DNA of 44,658 nucleotides, taken from NCBI GenBank assembly GCA_946479515.1, contig CAMLGF010000028.1, positions 1 through 44,658 of the forward strand. Direction: 5' to 3'. The notes below the pieces were generated by a model that was not told the DNA's origin, did no database searches, and was given only the letters and a program-made list of their open reading frames with translations. The stretch comes from an uncultured Pseudomonadota bacterium (GTDB lineage: Bacteria; Pseudomonadota; Gammaproteobacteria; Steroidobacterales; Steroidobacteraceae). Shown here piece by piece: positions 24,130 to 32,726 of this stretch. The translations under genes and the position numbers were made by a program. The first letter of the stretch is position 1. Every line of letters starts with the position of its first letter.

Positions 24130-24234
24130 CGAATGGGCCGCGCATTCGTGCGGCGAAATCGCCGCGCCGGGCCGGCGCACGGGCGGCGCGGAGCACATGG
24201 TAGTTAGGATGGGCCGGGCTACAAAGCTGTAGCC
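24130..24234. repeat. Series of short hairpins between the CHAT genes
   Basis: Three perfect short stems lie here: CGAATG/CATTCG (24130-24148), GCGGCG/CGCCGC (24150-24165) and GGCTACA/TGTAGCC with loop AAGC (24217-24234). The last lies 20 bp after the stop of CHAT paralogue 1 and could end its transcript, but no T-run follows on the minus strand. Confidence 0.5.
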
Positions 24235-24253
24235 GAATGGCGACCGCGGCGGG

Positions 24254-27200
24254 TCAGGGCAATTCGTTGGATCGGACCACGAAGCTCGACCAGACGCCCG
24301 CCCCGTTCCCGCCGCGGGTACGCAGCTGCGCGATGCGCAGCGCGTCCGCCGCACGGCCGGAGACCCGGTAGGCCGCGTAGAACTCTTCCATGAAGCGCGC
24401 CGTGAGCGCGTCCTCGACCGGCCACAGCGACGCGATCACGGTGTGGGAGCCGTTCGCGAGAAAGCCATACGTGAGGCCGAGCACGCCTTCGCCCCGCAGC
24501 TCGCGCCCATCGCCCGTGGCGCAACCCGACAATACGACCACGTCGGCCCGCAGGCCGCTGCGCGTGATGTCGTCGGTGGTGAGGCGGTCGCTGGGCAGCG
24601 GCGACCCATCGGCGGCGTACTCGCTCAGGAACAGGGCCGACTGCTCCGGCGCGTCGCGCCGCGCCACGGCGTGCGTGGCGAAATGCAGCACGTCCAGCGT
24701 ATCGAACGGCAGCTCGATCACTCGCCGGGCCGTGGCATTGAAGCCGGCCAGCTCGATGATGTCGGCGCCCTCGAAGGCATGCACCACGGCCCGCGCTTCG
24801 ATGGCGGAATACGGCAAGCGTGCCAGCCGCGGCTGGCTGGACTCCGCGCCGCGGAAGTTGGCCGCATTGCCGGCGGCCACCGAGAGCCGGCGATCATCCG
24901 GCGTGTACACCGGGTCGGAGATCACGGCGACACGCATCTGCCCGTCGCCATGCGGCGGCGTTGGCCGCAGGGCCAGCGCCAGCGAAGGCGCGGCGCTGAT
25001 CACGAAGCGGTCGATGAGCAGCTCTCGCGAGCTGCGCGGCAGCGGCATTGCCGCGAACGGCAGGCTGTTCAACGGTCCATCCGGCAGGATCAGCAGCCGC
25101 TTGCTGTCGATGCCATCGAGCAGGTTGCCGAGCAGCGGCGCCAGCGCCGGGTCGCGCTGGTTGCGCACGCCGGCGCGTTGCTGCGCGATGAAGGCATTCA
25201 CCAGCTCCTCCAAGGCGTGCCGACCTGGCAACGTGGCGTGGCGCAGCTCGGTGCGCGTGAGCAACCAGGCGTGGGAGCGACGATCGCCGACGAAATAGGC
25301 GAGCACGGCGGTGTCGGCGGGCAGCGCGGCCTGGATCTTGGCGGGCGATTCCGGCATGGACAGGCCGCTTCCGGCCTTGACGCTGCGCCGGCTCACCAGT
25401 CGCGCCTCGAGCCGCGCGCGCGTCTCGTCGATGAGGCGGCGCGTCTCGAGAATCTCCGCCTCATTCGGATTGCCGCGCCGGGTCTGGCGCTCGAGATTCA
25501 TCTGCAACGCCGTCATGTTCTCGCGCAGGCGCTCGACCCGATCGTCGCGCGGCAGGCTTTCACCCCGGGAGCCATGCGCCAGCCGATCCGCGAGCGACCG
25601 TGCGCGCAGCCCCTCGGCCACCCGGAAGGCGCGCCACCGTGCGCCCGGATCGCGTTCCGCGGGCCCCGCCAGCTCGATCTCGATGCGGGCCTCGTATGGC
25701 GCATAACTGGCCGCCAGGAAGCGCGCCCGCATTTCCGGGTTCGCGGAACTCACGCGGATGCGGGTCTCGATGGCGATGGCCGCGTTGGCCGCCGCGGTGG
25801 CGCCGGCCAGATCGCCGTGTGCGAGCAGCGCCATGGCCAGCGCGGAACTGGTATCGATGCGGTTGAAGTCGAGCTGCAGGCGCCGGTAGAGGTCGTCCGC
25901 CTGCCGCAGATCGGCCAGGGCGTCGGCCGGGCGATTCTGACGCTGCAGCAGGCGGGCGCGCTCGGCCAGCACGTCGGCGCGCGCGGCCTCGTTGCGCGTG
26001 GCCAGCAAGGGGGCGAGCGTGCGTTCCGCCCCCTTGAGATCGCCCAGGTGCCGCAGCTCTCCCGCGAGCAGCACCCGGGTGCGTTCGACGGAGCTCGGAA
26101 TCTTGTCTTCGCGCTCGGCCCTCCTGAGATATTCCAGCGCCAGGTCGTGCTGGCCGAGCTCGGAGGCGGCGTTGCCGGCCAGCCGCAGCGCCGACACCTG
26201 GCCGACGTAATCTCGCGAACGTTCGTACAGCGGCAGCGAGCTGCGGATCGTCTCCAGGGCGCGCTCGACATTGCCGGTGCGGAACTGGATGGCGGCGAGC
26301 GCGGCCAACTCGCGCGCGGTCTGGCTCTCGTCGCCCCGCTGGGCGAACACGTCGAGCGCCTCACTGTGCAGCATCAGTGCGCGGTCGAATTCACCCAGCG
26401 TGACCAGGCTGTACCCGAGGTTCGCGATGATGGTGGCGTAGAGATCGGGGTTGCGGTCGCGCTCGATGAGCGGCAGGGCCCGTTCGTAGAGCTCCATGGC
26501 CTTGCTGGCCTGGCCTCGGCGCGAGGCGGCGAAGCCCAGGTTGCTGGTGAACCCGGCCTCGAAGAACTTGTCGTGGCGAGCCAGTGCCATTTTCATCGCC
26601 TGCTCGTAGATTTTCGCGCAGGCGTCATAGTCGCCGAGCAGCTGCGGGCGGATGGCAGTGCGGTTCAGCGTCATGATCTCGTCGGTGAACAGCTGGCGCG
26701 AGGCGAAGTACCGCTCGGCCTTCTCCAGGCGCTCGACGGCGCGGTCGAGCAGCTTGCGTTGCTCGGATCTCGGCACCTCGGGACCCAGGGCATTGGCGAG
26801 CCCGAACTCATTCATCGCGCGCAGTACGGCGGCGCGATGCATGCCGGTGTCGTCGTCCACCGCCGCGAAGTGCGCCTCGGCCGCTTCGGCCGTGCGGCGC
26901 GAGTCCTCGTAGTCGTAGAGCAGGAAGTTCTGGATCCAGCCGAGCTGATACTCGGTCTCGGCCAGCGCGCGCGTGTCCTTTGCGGTCTGGAAATGCACCA
27001 TCGCCCTGCGCAGCGGCGCCACCGCCTCGTTCCAGGATTCCTTGTCGGGCCTGGCGATGAGTTCGTTGCCCTTGCCCAGCTCGATGTATCCCAGCAGGCG
27101 CTCGTCGGCGGGCGCTCCCTGCGGTTGCTCGGGCCAGCGCAGGATGCGCACCGCCGCGGCGCCCCGCCAGCTGCGCTGGTCTATGCTGCGTAACGTGAGC

Positions 27201-27547
27201 TTGAGCGCGCCGGGCGCCTCCAAGCTAACTACCGTGCGATGGACGCCGTGGCGCAGATAGGCGTCGGCGAGCTCGCTACGCCTGGCGCCCGCTTCGATCG
27301 TGACGCGCAGGTCGATGTCGCGTTCCCGGATCTCGAGCAGATAGACGCCCTCGCGCAGCTGCCGCGTCAGCGTCTGTGGCGAGGTGCCCTGGACATTCAC
27401 TTCGGTCGAATACTCGACCAGGGGCTCGGGCTCGAAGCCACCCATGCAACCGGCAAGGAACAACAGGCAAGCCAGGCCCGGCCATCGCGAACGCCTGACG
27501 CCCGGATTCTTCTTGTATGCAGCCGCGTCGCCGCTGGCGTCGCTCAT
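24254..27547 (-). CDS. TPR-CHAT lipoprotein, paralogue 1
   Basis: The 1,097-residue product starts at ATG 27547. Lipobox LAGC places the lipid Cys at residue 34, with Met at +2, which favours outer-membrane sorting. The order is the same as in paralogue 2: beta-rich domain (VYLLEIRERDIDLRVTIEAG), TPR-like repeats (for example SRRGQASKAMELYERALPL and TLGEFDRALMLHSEALDVFA), helical linker, CHAT domain. The His/Cys pair is in HFATHAVAR (about 959) and VVLSGCATGDG (about 1009). The C-terminal 150 residues are roughly two-thirds identical to paralogue 2 by eye. It heads the minus-strand run; the downstream genes may form one operon with an extra promoter before paralogue 2. Confidence 0.92.
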   Translation of the reverse strand: MSDASGDAAAYKKNPGVRRSRWPGLACLLFLAGCMGGFEPEPLVEYSTEVNVQGTSPQTLTRQLREGVYLLEIRERDIDLRVTIEAGARRSELADAYLRHGVHRTVVSLEAPGALKLTLRSIDQRSWRGAAAVRILRWPEQPQGAPADERLLGYIELGKGNELIARPDKESWNEAVAPLRRAMVHFQTAKDTRALAETEYQLGWIQNFLLYDYEDSRRTAEAAEAHFAAVDDDTGMHRAAVLRAMNEFGLANALGPEVPRSEQRKLLDRAVERLEKAERYFASRQLFTDEIMTLNRTAIRPQLLGDYDACAKIYEQAMKMALARHDKFFEAGFTSNLGFAASRRGQASKAMELYERALPLIERDRNPDLYATIIANLGYSLVTLGEFDRALMLHSEALDVFAQRGDESQTARELAALAAIQFRTGNVERALETIRSSLPLYERSRDYVGQVSALRLAGNAASELGQHDLALEYLRRAEREDKIPSSVERTRVLLAGELRHLGDLKGAERTLAPLLATRNEAARADVLAERARLLQRQNRPADALADLRQADDLYRRLQLDFNRIDTSSALAMALLAHGDLAGATAAANAAIAIETRIRVSSANPEMRARFLAASYAPYEARIEIELAGPAERDPGARWRAFRVAEGLRARSLADRLAHGSRGESLPRDDRVERLRENMTALQMNLERQTRRGNPNEAEILETRRLIDETRARLEARLVSRRSVKAGSGLSMPESPAKIQAALPADTAVLAYFVGDRRSHAWLLTRTELRHATLPGRHALEELVNAFIAQQRAGVRNQRDPALAPLLGNLLDGIDSKRLLILPDGPLNSLPFAAMPLPRSSRELLIDRFVISAAPSLALALRPTPPHGDGQMRVAVISDPVYTPDDRRLSVAAGNAANFRGAESSQPRLARLPYSAIEARAVVHAFEGADIIELAGFNATARRVIELPFDTLDVLHFATHAVARRDAPEQSALFLSEYAADGSPLPSDRLTTDDITRSGLRADVVVLSGCATGDGRELRGEGVLGLTYGFLANGSHTVIASLWPVEDALTARFMEEFYAAYRVSGRAADALRIAQLRTRGGNGAGVWSSFVVRSNELP

Positions 27548-27622
27548 CTTCTGGCGGGTCCCTTATCGTCCGGGACCAATGTTTACAGGCACCTGCGCCT
27601 GCCGGCAATCTGAAATAGAAAA

Positions 27623-27710
27623 AGTAGGCAGGGTTTGTAGTAACTCTTTGATTAAAAATACTTTGTACTTATGACAGTCGTGGTGAGAGAAACCCCGAAG
27701 TCGTGACACT
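27623..27710 (-). promoter_or_regulatory. Two-box upstream module of CHAT paralogue 1
   Basis: Box B (27682-27710) and box A (27623-27643) match those of paralogue 2: 20 of 21 bases in box A and 26 of 29 in box B, with the same 38-base spacer length but unrelated spacer sequence. Box A lies 76 bp before the start codon here but only 24 bp before it in paralogue 2. The module also lies 45-132 bp upstream of the divergent gene at 27755. Confidence 0.7.
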
Positions 27711-27754
27711 ACATATGGACCGGATAAAAAAAGCCCACGCATACCAGGCTACGG

Positions 27755-28447
27755 ATGAACAGCGCGGACGTCTTTTCGCTCGAGTTCGACATGTTGACGC
27801 GAACGTCGTCACTGGCGAAGGTGTTCGAACGGTTCCGGTCCACGCACATCGAGGCGGCCACGCACCGCCAGCTTCTCCTGGAACTGAACCACGTCATCAA
27901 CGTGCATTCGCGCCTGCGTGAAGTCGCCGCCGACGTCGTACCTCCCGAGGACTGGACCTCATGGGCAGACCTGCTGGCCGTGCCGGCACTCGCCTTCGAG
28001 CAGGGCCGCTCGTTCCTCGATGACCTGCGCTCGCTGGGGCTGACGTCGATGGACAGCGTGTCGCTGACGCCCCTGCCACAGACCATCGCCATGGCAGCCT
28101 ATGCCCACTACCAACTGGTCGAGCGCGCCACGGTGGGCCTGGTCGGCTATCTGTGGTTCTTCGAGCGCATGCCGCGGCTTTTCTATCCGCTGTGGATCGG
28201 CGCGAGCCAGCGCGGCGGTGTCCCGGAAAGGGCGATGCAGGCACTGATCGCGGGTGCGAGCAGCGACCCGGGCCGCGACCTGGTCGTCGCGAATTGCTGC
28301 CAGCTGCTGGTTCGCCGGCCGCGCGATCTCGGCCTGGCCACACAGAGCCTGCACGATACCGCCGAGCTGTTCGCCACGCTGGTGGACTCCGCCCTGCAGC
28401 GCGCGGAGCGGCGTCCGATCCCGGAGACCGTCACCGCCGTCGCGTGA
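27755..28447 (+). CDS. Helical protein of unknown function divergent from the CHAT genes
   Basis: I do not firmly recognise this 230-residue protein. It has no signal peptide and appears all-helical. Conserved-looking polar positions sit in long helices: THRQLLLELNHVINVHSRL, MAAYAHYQLVERATVGLVGY and LHDTAELFATLVDSALQR. The pattern of His and Glu in helices is reminiscent of heme-oxygenase-like or TenA-like folds, but that is a weak guess. It faces away from CHAT paralogue 1 across a 207-bp region holding the two-box module, so co-regulation is possible. Confidence 0.7.
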   Translation: MNSADVFSLEFDMLTRTSSLAKVFERFRSTHIEAATHRQLLLELNHVINVHSRLREVAADVVPPEDWTSWADLLAVPALAFEQGRSFLDDLRSLGLTSMDSVSLTPLPQTIAMAAYAHYQLVERATVGLVGYLWFFERMPRLFYPLWIGASQRGGVPERAMQALIAGASSDPGRDLVVANCCQLLVRRPRDLGLATQSLHDTAELFATLVDSALQRAERRPIPETVTAVA

Positions 28448-28451
28448 AAGT

Positions 28452-28476
28452 GGGGTCACCCCCGTTTCCCGGAAAC
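28452..28476. repeat. Paired short palindromes after the helical protein gene
   Basis: GGGG-TCA-CCCC (28452-28462) is followed at once by GTTTCC-C-GGAAAC (28464-28476), starting five bases after the stop codon at 28447. The GTGGGGTCACCCCCG core resembles dispersed REP-type sequences. No T-run follows, so it is not a standard terminator. Confidence 0.45.
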
Positions 28477-28517
28477 CGGGCCGCGCCTGAAGCGAGTACG
28501 GCGCCACATCCTCCTTT

Positions 28518-29432
28518 ATGATCCGCGCCGTGATCTACCTCATCGACGCGTCGGTCTACGTCTTTCGCGCCTATTACTCGATGCCGCCGGACATGACGGA
28601 CCGCGAGGGCAATCCCGCGCACGCCACCTTCGGCTTCGCGCGCTTCCTCGGCGACCTGGTGGAGCGCGCGCAGCCGCACTACATCGCGGTGGCCTTCGAT
28701 GCCAGCCTCACGACCTCATTCCGCAACCAGATCTACCCGGCGTACAAGGCCAATCGCGAGCCCGCGCCCGCCGATCTCAAATTGCAGTTCGAGCGCTGCC
28801 AGGAATTCTGCCGGCACGCCGGCATTCCCTCATTCGCGCACCACGAATACGAGGCCGACGACATCGTCGGCTCGCTGATGACCTTGTGCCGCGCGCAGGG
28901 TCTGCCCGCGACGCTGGTCACGCGCGACAAGGATTTCGCGCAGCTGATCCGTGCCGGTGACGTGTACTGGGATTACACCGACAACGCGCGCTATCGCTAC
29001 GAACAGATCGAGGCACGATTCGGCGTCGCGCCCGAGCGTTTCGCGGATTTCCTCGCGCTCATGGGCGACAGTGTCGACAACATCAAGGGCGTGCCGGGCG
29101 TGGGGCCCAAGACCGCCGCGGCACTCATGAAGGAGTTCGCCTCGCTCGAGGAGCTGTACGACAACCTCGATCTGGTTGCAAAGGTTCCGGTGCGCGGCGC
29201 CACGAAGCTCGCCGCGAAACTCCTGGAACATCGGGAGGCGGCCTTCCTGGCCCGACGGCTCACCGAAATCGCGTGCAACATGCCGCTGCAGATCCTGCAC
29301 ACCGACCTGGTGCGGCGCACGCCCGACATCGGGGCGCTCACCGAGTTCTTCGACCGGCACAATTTCGGTCCGCTGCTGCGGCGTCAGGCCGAGCGGCTGG
29401 CGCAGCTGCGCCTGCCTGCGGCTGCTGCCTGA
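28518..29432 (+). CDS. 5'-3' exonuclease, PolA N-domain/Xni-like
   Basis: This 304-residue standalone protein matches the flap endonuclease domain at the N-terminus of DNA polymerase I. It opens VIYLIDASVYVFRAYYSMP and has acidic metal ligands in AVAFDA, EYEADDIVGS and VTRDKDF. The helix-3-turn-helix DNA-binding motif is LMGDSVDNIKGVPGVGPKTA. No polymerase domain follows. Standalone forms such as Xni (ExoIX) process flaps or bind DNA. Translation may start at ATG 28518 or at GTG 28530, four codons later, where homologues usually begin. Confidence 0.92.
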   Translation: MIRAVIYLIDASVYVFRAYYSMPPDMTDREGNPAHATFGFARFLGDLVERAQPHYIAVAFDASLTTSFRNQIYPAYKANREPAPADLKLQFERCQEFCRHAGIPSFAHHEYEADDIVGSLMTLCRAQGLPATLVTRDKDFAQLIRAGDVYWDYTDNARYRYEQIEARFGVAPERFADFLALMGDSVDNIKGVPGVGPKTAAALMKEFASLEELYDNLDLVAKVPVRGATKLAAKLLEHREAAFLARRLTEIACNMPLQILHTDLVRRTPDIGALTEFFDRHNFGPLLRRQAERLAQLRLPAAAA

Positions 29433-29452
29433 CGTCAGGGTGGCGGGCCGCG

Positions 29453-30310
29453 CTAGTCGTACTGCTTGTTGCCCGGCACCGAGACTTTTCCGCCGATCGA
29501 TTCGTGCGTGATGCTGCCCGAGCTGTCGCTGCTCACGGTGAAATTGCCAGTCACCCGCTCGGCGTGAATGTCGCCCGAGCTGTCGCTGTCGACGATCACG
29601 TCTCCTTTCACGTCCTCGACGCGGATGCCGCCCGAGCTGTCGTTGTGGATGCGCACGGTGCCGCCGGCCTGGGCGATGCGTATGTCGCCCGAGCTGTCGT
29701 TGTCGATCACCACCTCATCATGGATGTCGGCGAGCTCGAGGTCGCCCGAGCTGTCGTTGAGCCGTGCGCTGCCGGCATCGCGCAGGTCCACGTCGCCCGA
29801 GCTGTCATTGATGTCGGCCAGGCCGGCGATGCGCCGGATTTCCAGGTCGCCGGAACTGTCCTGCAGCTTGAGGGAATGCAGGTCCTGGTACACGGCGTCG
29901 CCGCTCGAGTCGATGGCTTCCACCGGGATGTTCGCGGGCAGGGCGATGCCGGTGTCGAGGGTGGCGTAGTCATTGCGTGACCAGTGCCAACCCTCGGTCT
30001 GGTCCTGCGGCAGCGCGGTCTCGACATAAACCGTGTTGCCCTCGCGGCGCACGGTGAGCTGCGTGAGGTCGAGCAATTCCTGCTTCGTGGCGCAGGCCTT
30101 GCCGCGGGCCTCGATGCGCACGTTGCGGGCGCCACCCATCACCTTCAGGTCGCCGGCGCCGGTGCGGATCACCACCTTTTCGACGCCCTGGGCGTCGATG
30201 CCGGCCGCCCGGTCGGCCGTGAACTTGCACGAATCGCCCCAGGCCAGCGCCGATGCGGGTACGAGCGCCAGGAACGTGAATCCGAGGCCGATCAAGTGTC
30301 TGGTTCGCAT
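29453..30310 (-). CDS. Secreted DSSGD-repeat protein (DUF4097-like beta-solenoid)
   Basis: The 285-residue product has a Sec signal (ending ALA, about residue 23), then beta-strand-rich sequence. From about residue 132 to the end, DSSG units recur about every 16-20 residues: AIDSSGDAVY, LQDSSGDLEI, INDSSGDVDL, LNDSSGDLEL, DNDSSGDIRI, HNDSSGGIRV, SDSSGDIHA, SDSSGSITH. Regular strand-turn spacing of this kind fits the right-handed solenoid seen in DUF4097/GIN-domain proteins. The DNA keeps GCCCGAGCTGTC at most repeats, which points to recent repeat duplication or conversion. The role is unknown; four cysteines are absent from the repeat part. Confidence 0.85.
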   Translation of the reverse strand: MRTRHLIGLGFTFLALVPASALAWGDSCKFTADRAAGIDAQGVEKVVIRTGAGDLKVMGGARNVRIEARGKACATKQELLDLTQLTVRREGNTVYVETALPQDQTEGWHWSRNDYATLDTGIALPANIPVEAIDSSGDAVYQDLHSLKLQDSSGDLEIRRIAGLADINDSSGDVDLRDAGSARLNDSSGDLELADIHDEVVIDNDSSGDIRIAQAGGTVRIHNDSSGGIRVEDVKGDVIVDSDSSGDIHAERVTGNFTVSSDSSGSITHESIGGKVSVPGNKQYD

Positions 30311-30393
30311 GAGTCATCTCCCAAAAGAGCCCGCGTGCGGCGCTACGGTCCTTGAGACTGGCCAGAAGGCATTTCGGTTTACACTCCGGGCCC

Positions 30394-32718
30394 GTGAATA
30401 ACCAAAACATCCAATCCGTTCTCGTCGAAGAACGAAGCTTCACCCCTGCCGCCGAATTCACCGCCAAGGCCCGCCTCAAGCCGGAGGATATCGCCAGGCT
30501 GCGCGCCGACGCCGCCAGCAATTACAAGGGTTTCTGGGCGCGGCACGCGCAAAGCGAATTGCGCTGGCACAAGCCGTTCACGGTGACGCTGGATGAATCC
30601 CAGGCGCCGAATTATCGCTGGTTCACCGATGGCGAGCTCAACGTTTCCTGGAACTGCCTGGACCTGCACCTCGAGGAGCGCGGACACAAGACCGCGATCA
30701 CCTTCGTAGGCGAGCCCGGGGACGTGCGCCACGTGTCCTATCGTGCGCTGCACGCCGACGTGTGCCGGTTCGCGAATGCGCTGGTGTCGCTGGGCATCAA
30801 GGCGGGTGACCGCGTGGTCATCTACATGCCTCTGGTGCCCGAGGCCATCGTCGCCATGCACGCCTGCGCGCGCATCGGCGCCATCCACTCGGTGGTCTTC
30901 GGCGGCTTCTCGGCGTTGTCGCTCAAGGACCGCATCGAGGATGCGGGCGCGAAGCTGCTCATCACCGCCGACGGCGGCTGGCGCGGCGGCAAGATCGTCG
31001 AGCTCAAGGAGGCCGCGGACAAGGCATTGTCCGGAGGCGGCGGCAGGAGCATCCGCAACGTGGTCGTCCTCAAGCGCGCCGGTCACGACGTGGCCATGCG
31101 GGAGGGTCGCGATCTGTGGTGGCACGAGGTCATCGAGGGCCAGTCGCCGGTCTGCGAGCCGGTGTGGGTGAACTCGGAACATCCGTTGTTCCTGCTGTAC
31201 ACATCCGGATCCACGGGCAAGCCCAAGGGCATCCAGCATTCCAGCGCGGGCTTTCTGCTCGGCGCCAAGCTCACCAGCAAGTGGGTGTTCGATCTCAACG
31301 ACGGGGACGTCTTCTGGTGTACGGCCGACATCGGCTGGGTCACCGGCCACAGCTATGTGGCCTATGGACCCCTCGCGGCCGGCGCCACCATCGTCATCTA
31401 CGAGGGCGCGCCCACCTTCCCGCACGCGGGGCGCTTCTGGCAGATCTGCGAATCGCAGGGTGTGACCATCTTCTACACCGCGCCCACGGCCATCCGCGCG
31501 CTGATGAAACTCGGCGACGACATCCCGGCGCGCTACGACCTCACGAAGCTCAGGTTGTTAGGCTCGGTCGGCGAGCCCATCAATCCCGAAGCGTGGATGT
31601 GGTACCACGAAAACGTGGGACGCATGCGCTGCCCCATCGTGGACACCTGGTGGCAGACCGAGACCGGCGCCATCATGATCTCGCCGCTGCCGGGCGCCAC
31701 CGCCACCAAGCCGGGTTCGTGCACTCAACCGCTGCCGGGCATCGACGCGACCATCGTCGACGCGCGCGGCGAGGAAGTGCAGGGCGCCGATGCCGGCGGA
31801 TATCTCGTGATCCGCAAACCCTGGCCGTCCATGCTGCGCACGATCTGGGGCGACAACGAGCGCTACCTCAAGACTTACTGGGAGACCTTCCAGAACCGCT
31901 ACTACGTGGCGGGCGACTCCGCGCATCGCGACAAGGACGGCTACTTCTGGATCATGGGCCGCATCGACGACGTGCTGAACGTCGCCGGGCATCGACTGGG
32001 CACCATGGAAATCGAATCGGCCCTGGTGGCGCATCCGAAGGTCGCCGAGGCCGCCGTCGTGGGCAAGCCGCACGACATCAAGGGCGAGTCGGTATTCTGC
32101 TATGTGGTCCTCAAGGGGGAACGGCCCACCGGCGCCAAGGCGGAGGAATTCGCCAGGACGTTGCGCGCGCACGTGTCCGAACAGCTCGGCGCCATCGCAC
32201 GGCCGGACGACATCCGTTTCGCCGACAACCTGCCGAAGACACGTTCGGGAAAAATCATGCGCCGCCTGCTGCGCGCGATCGCGCGCAACGAGGACATCAC
32301 GCAGGACCTGAGTACGCTCGAGAACCCGGCCATCATCGAACAGCTGCGCGGCAGCGAGGCGCCGGCGACGCCGGTCTCCGCGGCGCCGGCCAGTGCGCCG
32401 GCTGCGGCGACCACCGCGCGCCAGCGCAGGCCGGCCGCCCGGAAGGCGGCGACGAAAAAACAGGCGCCCGGGCGCGCCGCGCCGAGGAAGGCACCGGCAC
32501 GCAAGAAGTCGCCGGCAGGCAAGAAGTCGCCGGCACGCAAGAAGCCGCCCATACGCCAGAAAGTCGCCTCGAAAAAGAAGCGCGGCAAGACGGCACGGAG
32601 CTTCCTGGGCAAGCTGGCCCGGAAGGTCTCCCGCGTGGTCAAACGGCCGGTGAAGAAAGCTGCTCGCACGACGGCGGGCCGCACAGCGAGGAAGGCCGGC
32701 CCGCGCCGCAAGAAGTAG
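30394..32718 (+). CDS. acs: Acetyl-CoA synthetase with histone-H1-like C-terminal tail
   Basis: The 774-residue protein makes acetyl-CoA from acetate, ATP and CoA through acetyl-AMP. GTG 30394 is chosen because it gives a normal N-terminus. The phosphate-binding loop is [18 protein letters not shown], the hinge region includes [16 protein letters not shown], and the regulatory lysine in [12 protein letters not shown] is at about 620. The family normally ends near residue 652. Here about 120 extra residues follow, rich in Lys, Ala, Pro and Arg, with PARKKS-type hexapeptides. This tail resembles bacterial histone-H1-like or PAKKA-type sequences. The frame stays open and codon use is normal, so it is not an obvious sequencing artefact. 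Confidence 0.95.
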   Translation: MNNQNIQSVLVEERSFTPAAEFTAKARLKPEDIARLRADAASNYKGFWARHAQSELRWHKPFTVTLDESQAPNYRWFTDGELNVSWNCLDLHLEERGHKTAITFVGEPGDVRHVSYRALHADVCRFANALVSLGIKAGDRVVIYMPLVPEAIVAMHACARIGAIHSVVFGGFSALSLKDRIEDAGAKLLITADGGWRGGKIVELKEAADKALSGGGGRSIRNVVVLKRAGHDVAMREGRDLWWHEVIEGQSPVCEPVWVNSEHPLFLLYTSGSTGKPKGIQHSSAGFLLGAKLTSKWVFDLNDGDVFWCTADIGWVTGHSYVAYGPLAAGATIVIYEGAPTFPHAGRFWQICESQGVTIFYTAPTAIRALMKLGDDIPARYDLTKLRLLGSVGEPINPEAWMWYHENVGRMRCPIVDTWWQTETGAIMISPLPGATATKPGSCTQPLPGIDATIVDARGEEVQGADAGGYLVIRKPWPSMLRTIWGDNERYLKTYWETFQNRYYVAGDSAHRDKDGYFWIMGRIDDVLNVAGHRLGTMEIESALVAHPKVAEAAVVGKPHDIKGESVFCYVVLKGERPTGAKAEEFARTLRAHVSEQLGAIARPDDIRFADNLPKTRSGKIMRRLLRAIARNEDITQDLSTLENPAIIEQLRGSEAPATPVSAAPASAPAAATTARQRRPAARKAATKKQAPGRAAPRKAPARKKSPAGKKSPARKKPPIRQKVASKKKRGKTARSFLGKLARKVSRVVKRPVKKAARTTAGRTARKAGPRRKK
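32494..32547 (+). repeat. Three 18-bp tandem repeats inside the acs tail
   Basis: Three consecutive 18-bp units (32494-32511, 32512-32529, 32530-32547) differ from each other by one or two bases. They encode [12 protein letters not shown] and PARKKP, residues 701-718. The array shows how the basic tail can grow or shrink by slippage. Confidence 0.85.
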
Positions 32719-32726
32719 CGCCGCTA

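Noticed and set aside
24443..27193. A 916-codon plus-strand open frame opposite CHAT paralogue 1
   Set aside because: It mirrors the GC-rich codons of the opposite strand, is full of Arg/Gly/His/Gln, and has no domain or ribosome site. The minus frame has clear CHAT and TPR motifs.
23630..27233. Identical CTAAC-containing 12-mer with unusual codons inside both CHAT genes (23630-23641 and 27222-27233)
   Set aside because: It encodes the conserved V-V-S-L of the beta-rich domain in both paralogues, so shared ancestry explains it without a regulatory role.
17077..27547. Type III-E CRISPR (gRAMP/TPR-CHAT) or classical phage-defence locus
   Set aside because: No CRISPR repeats, no gRAMP effector, no nuclease beyond a separate HNH gene, and both CHAT proteins carry lipoprotein signals, which does not fit cytoplasmic defence.
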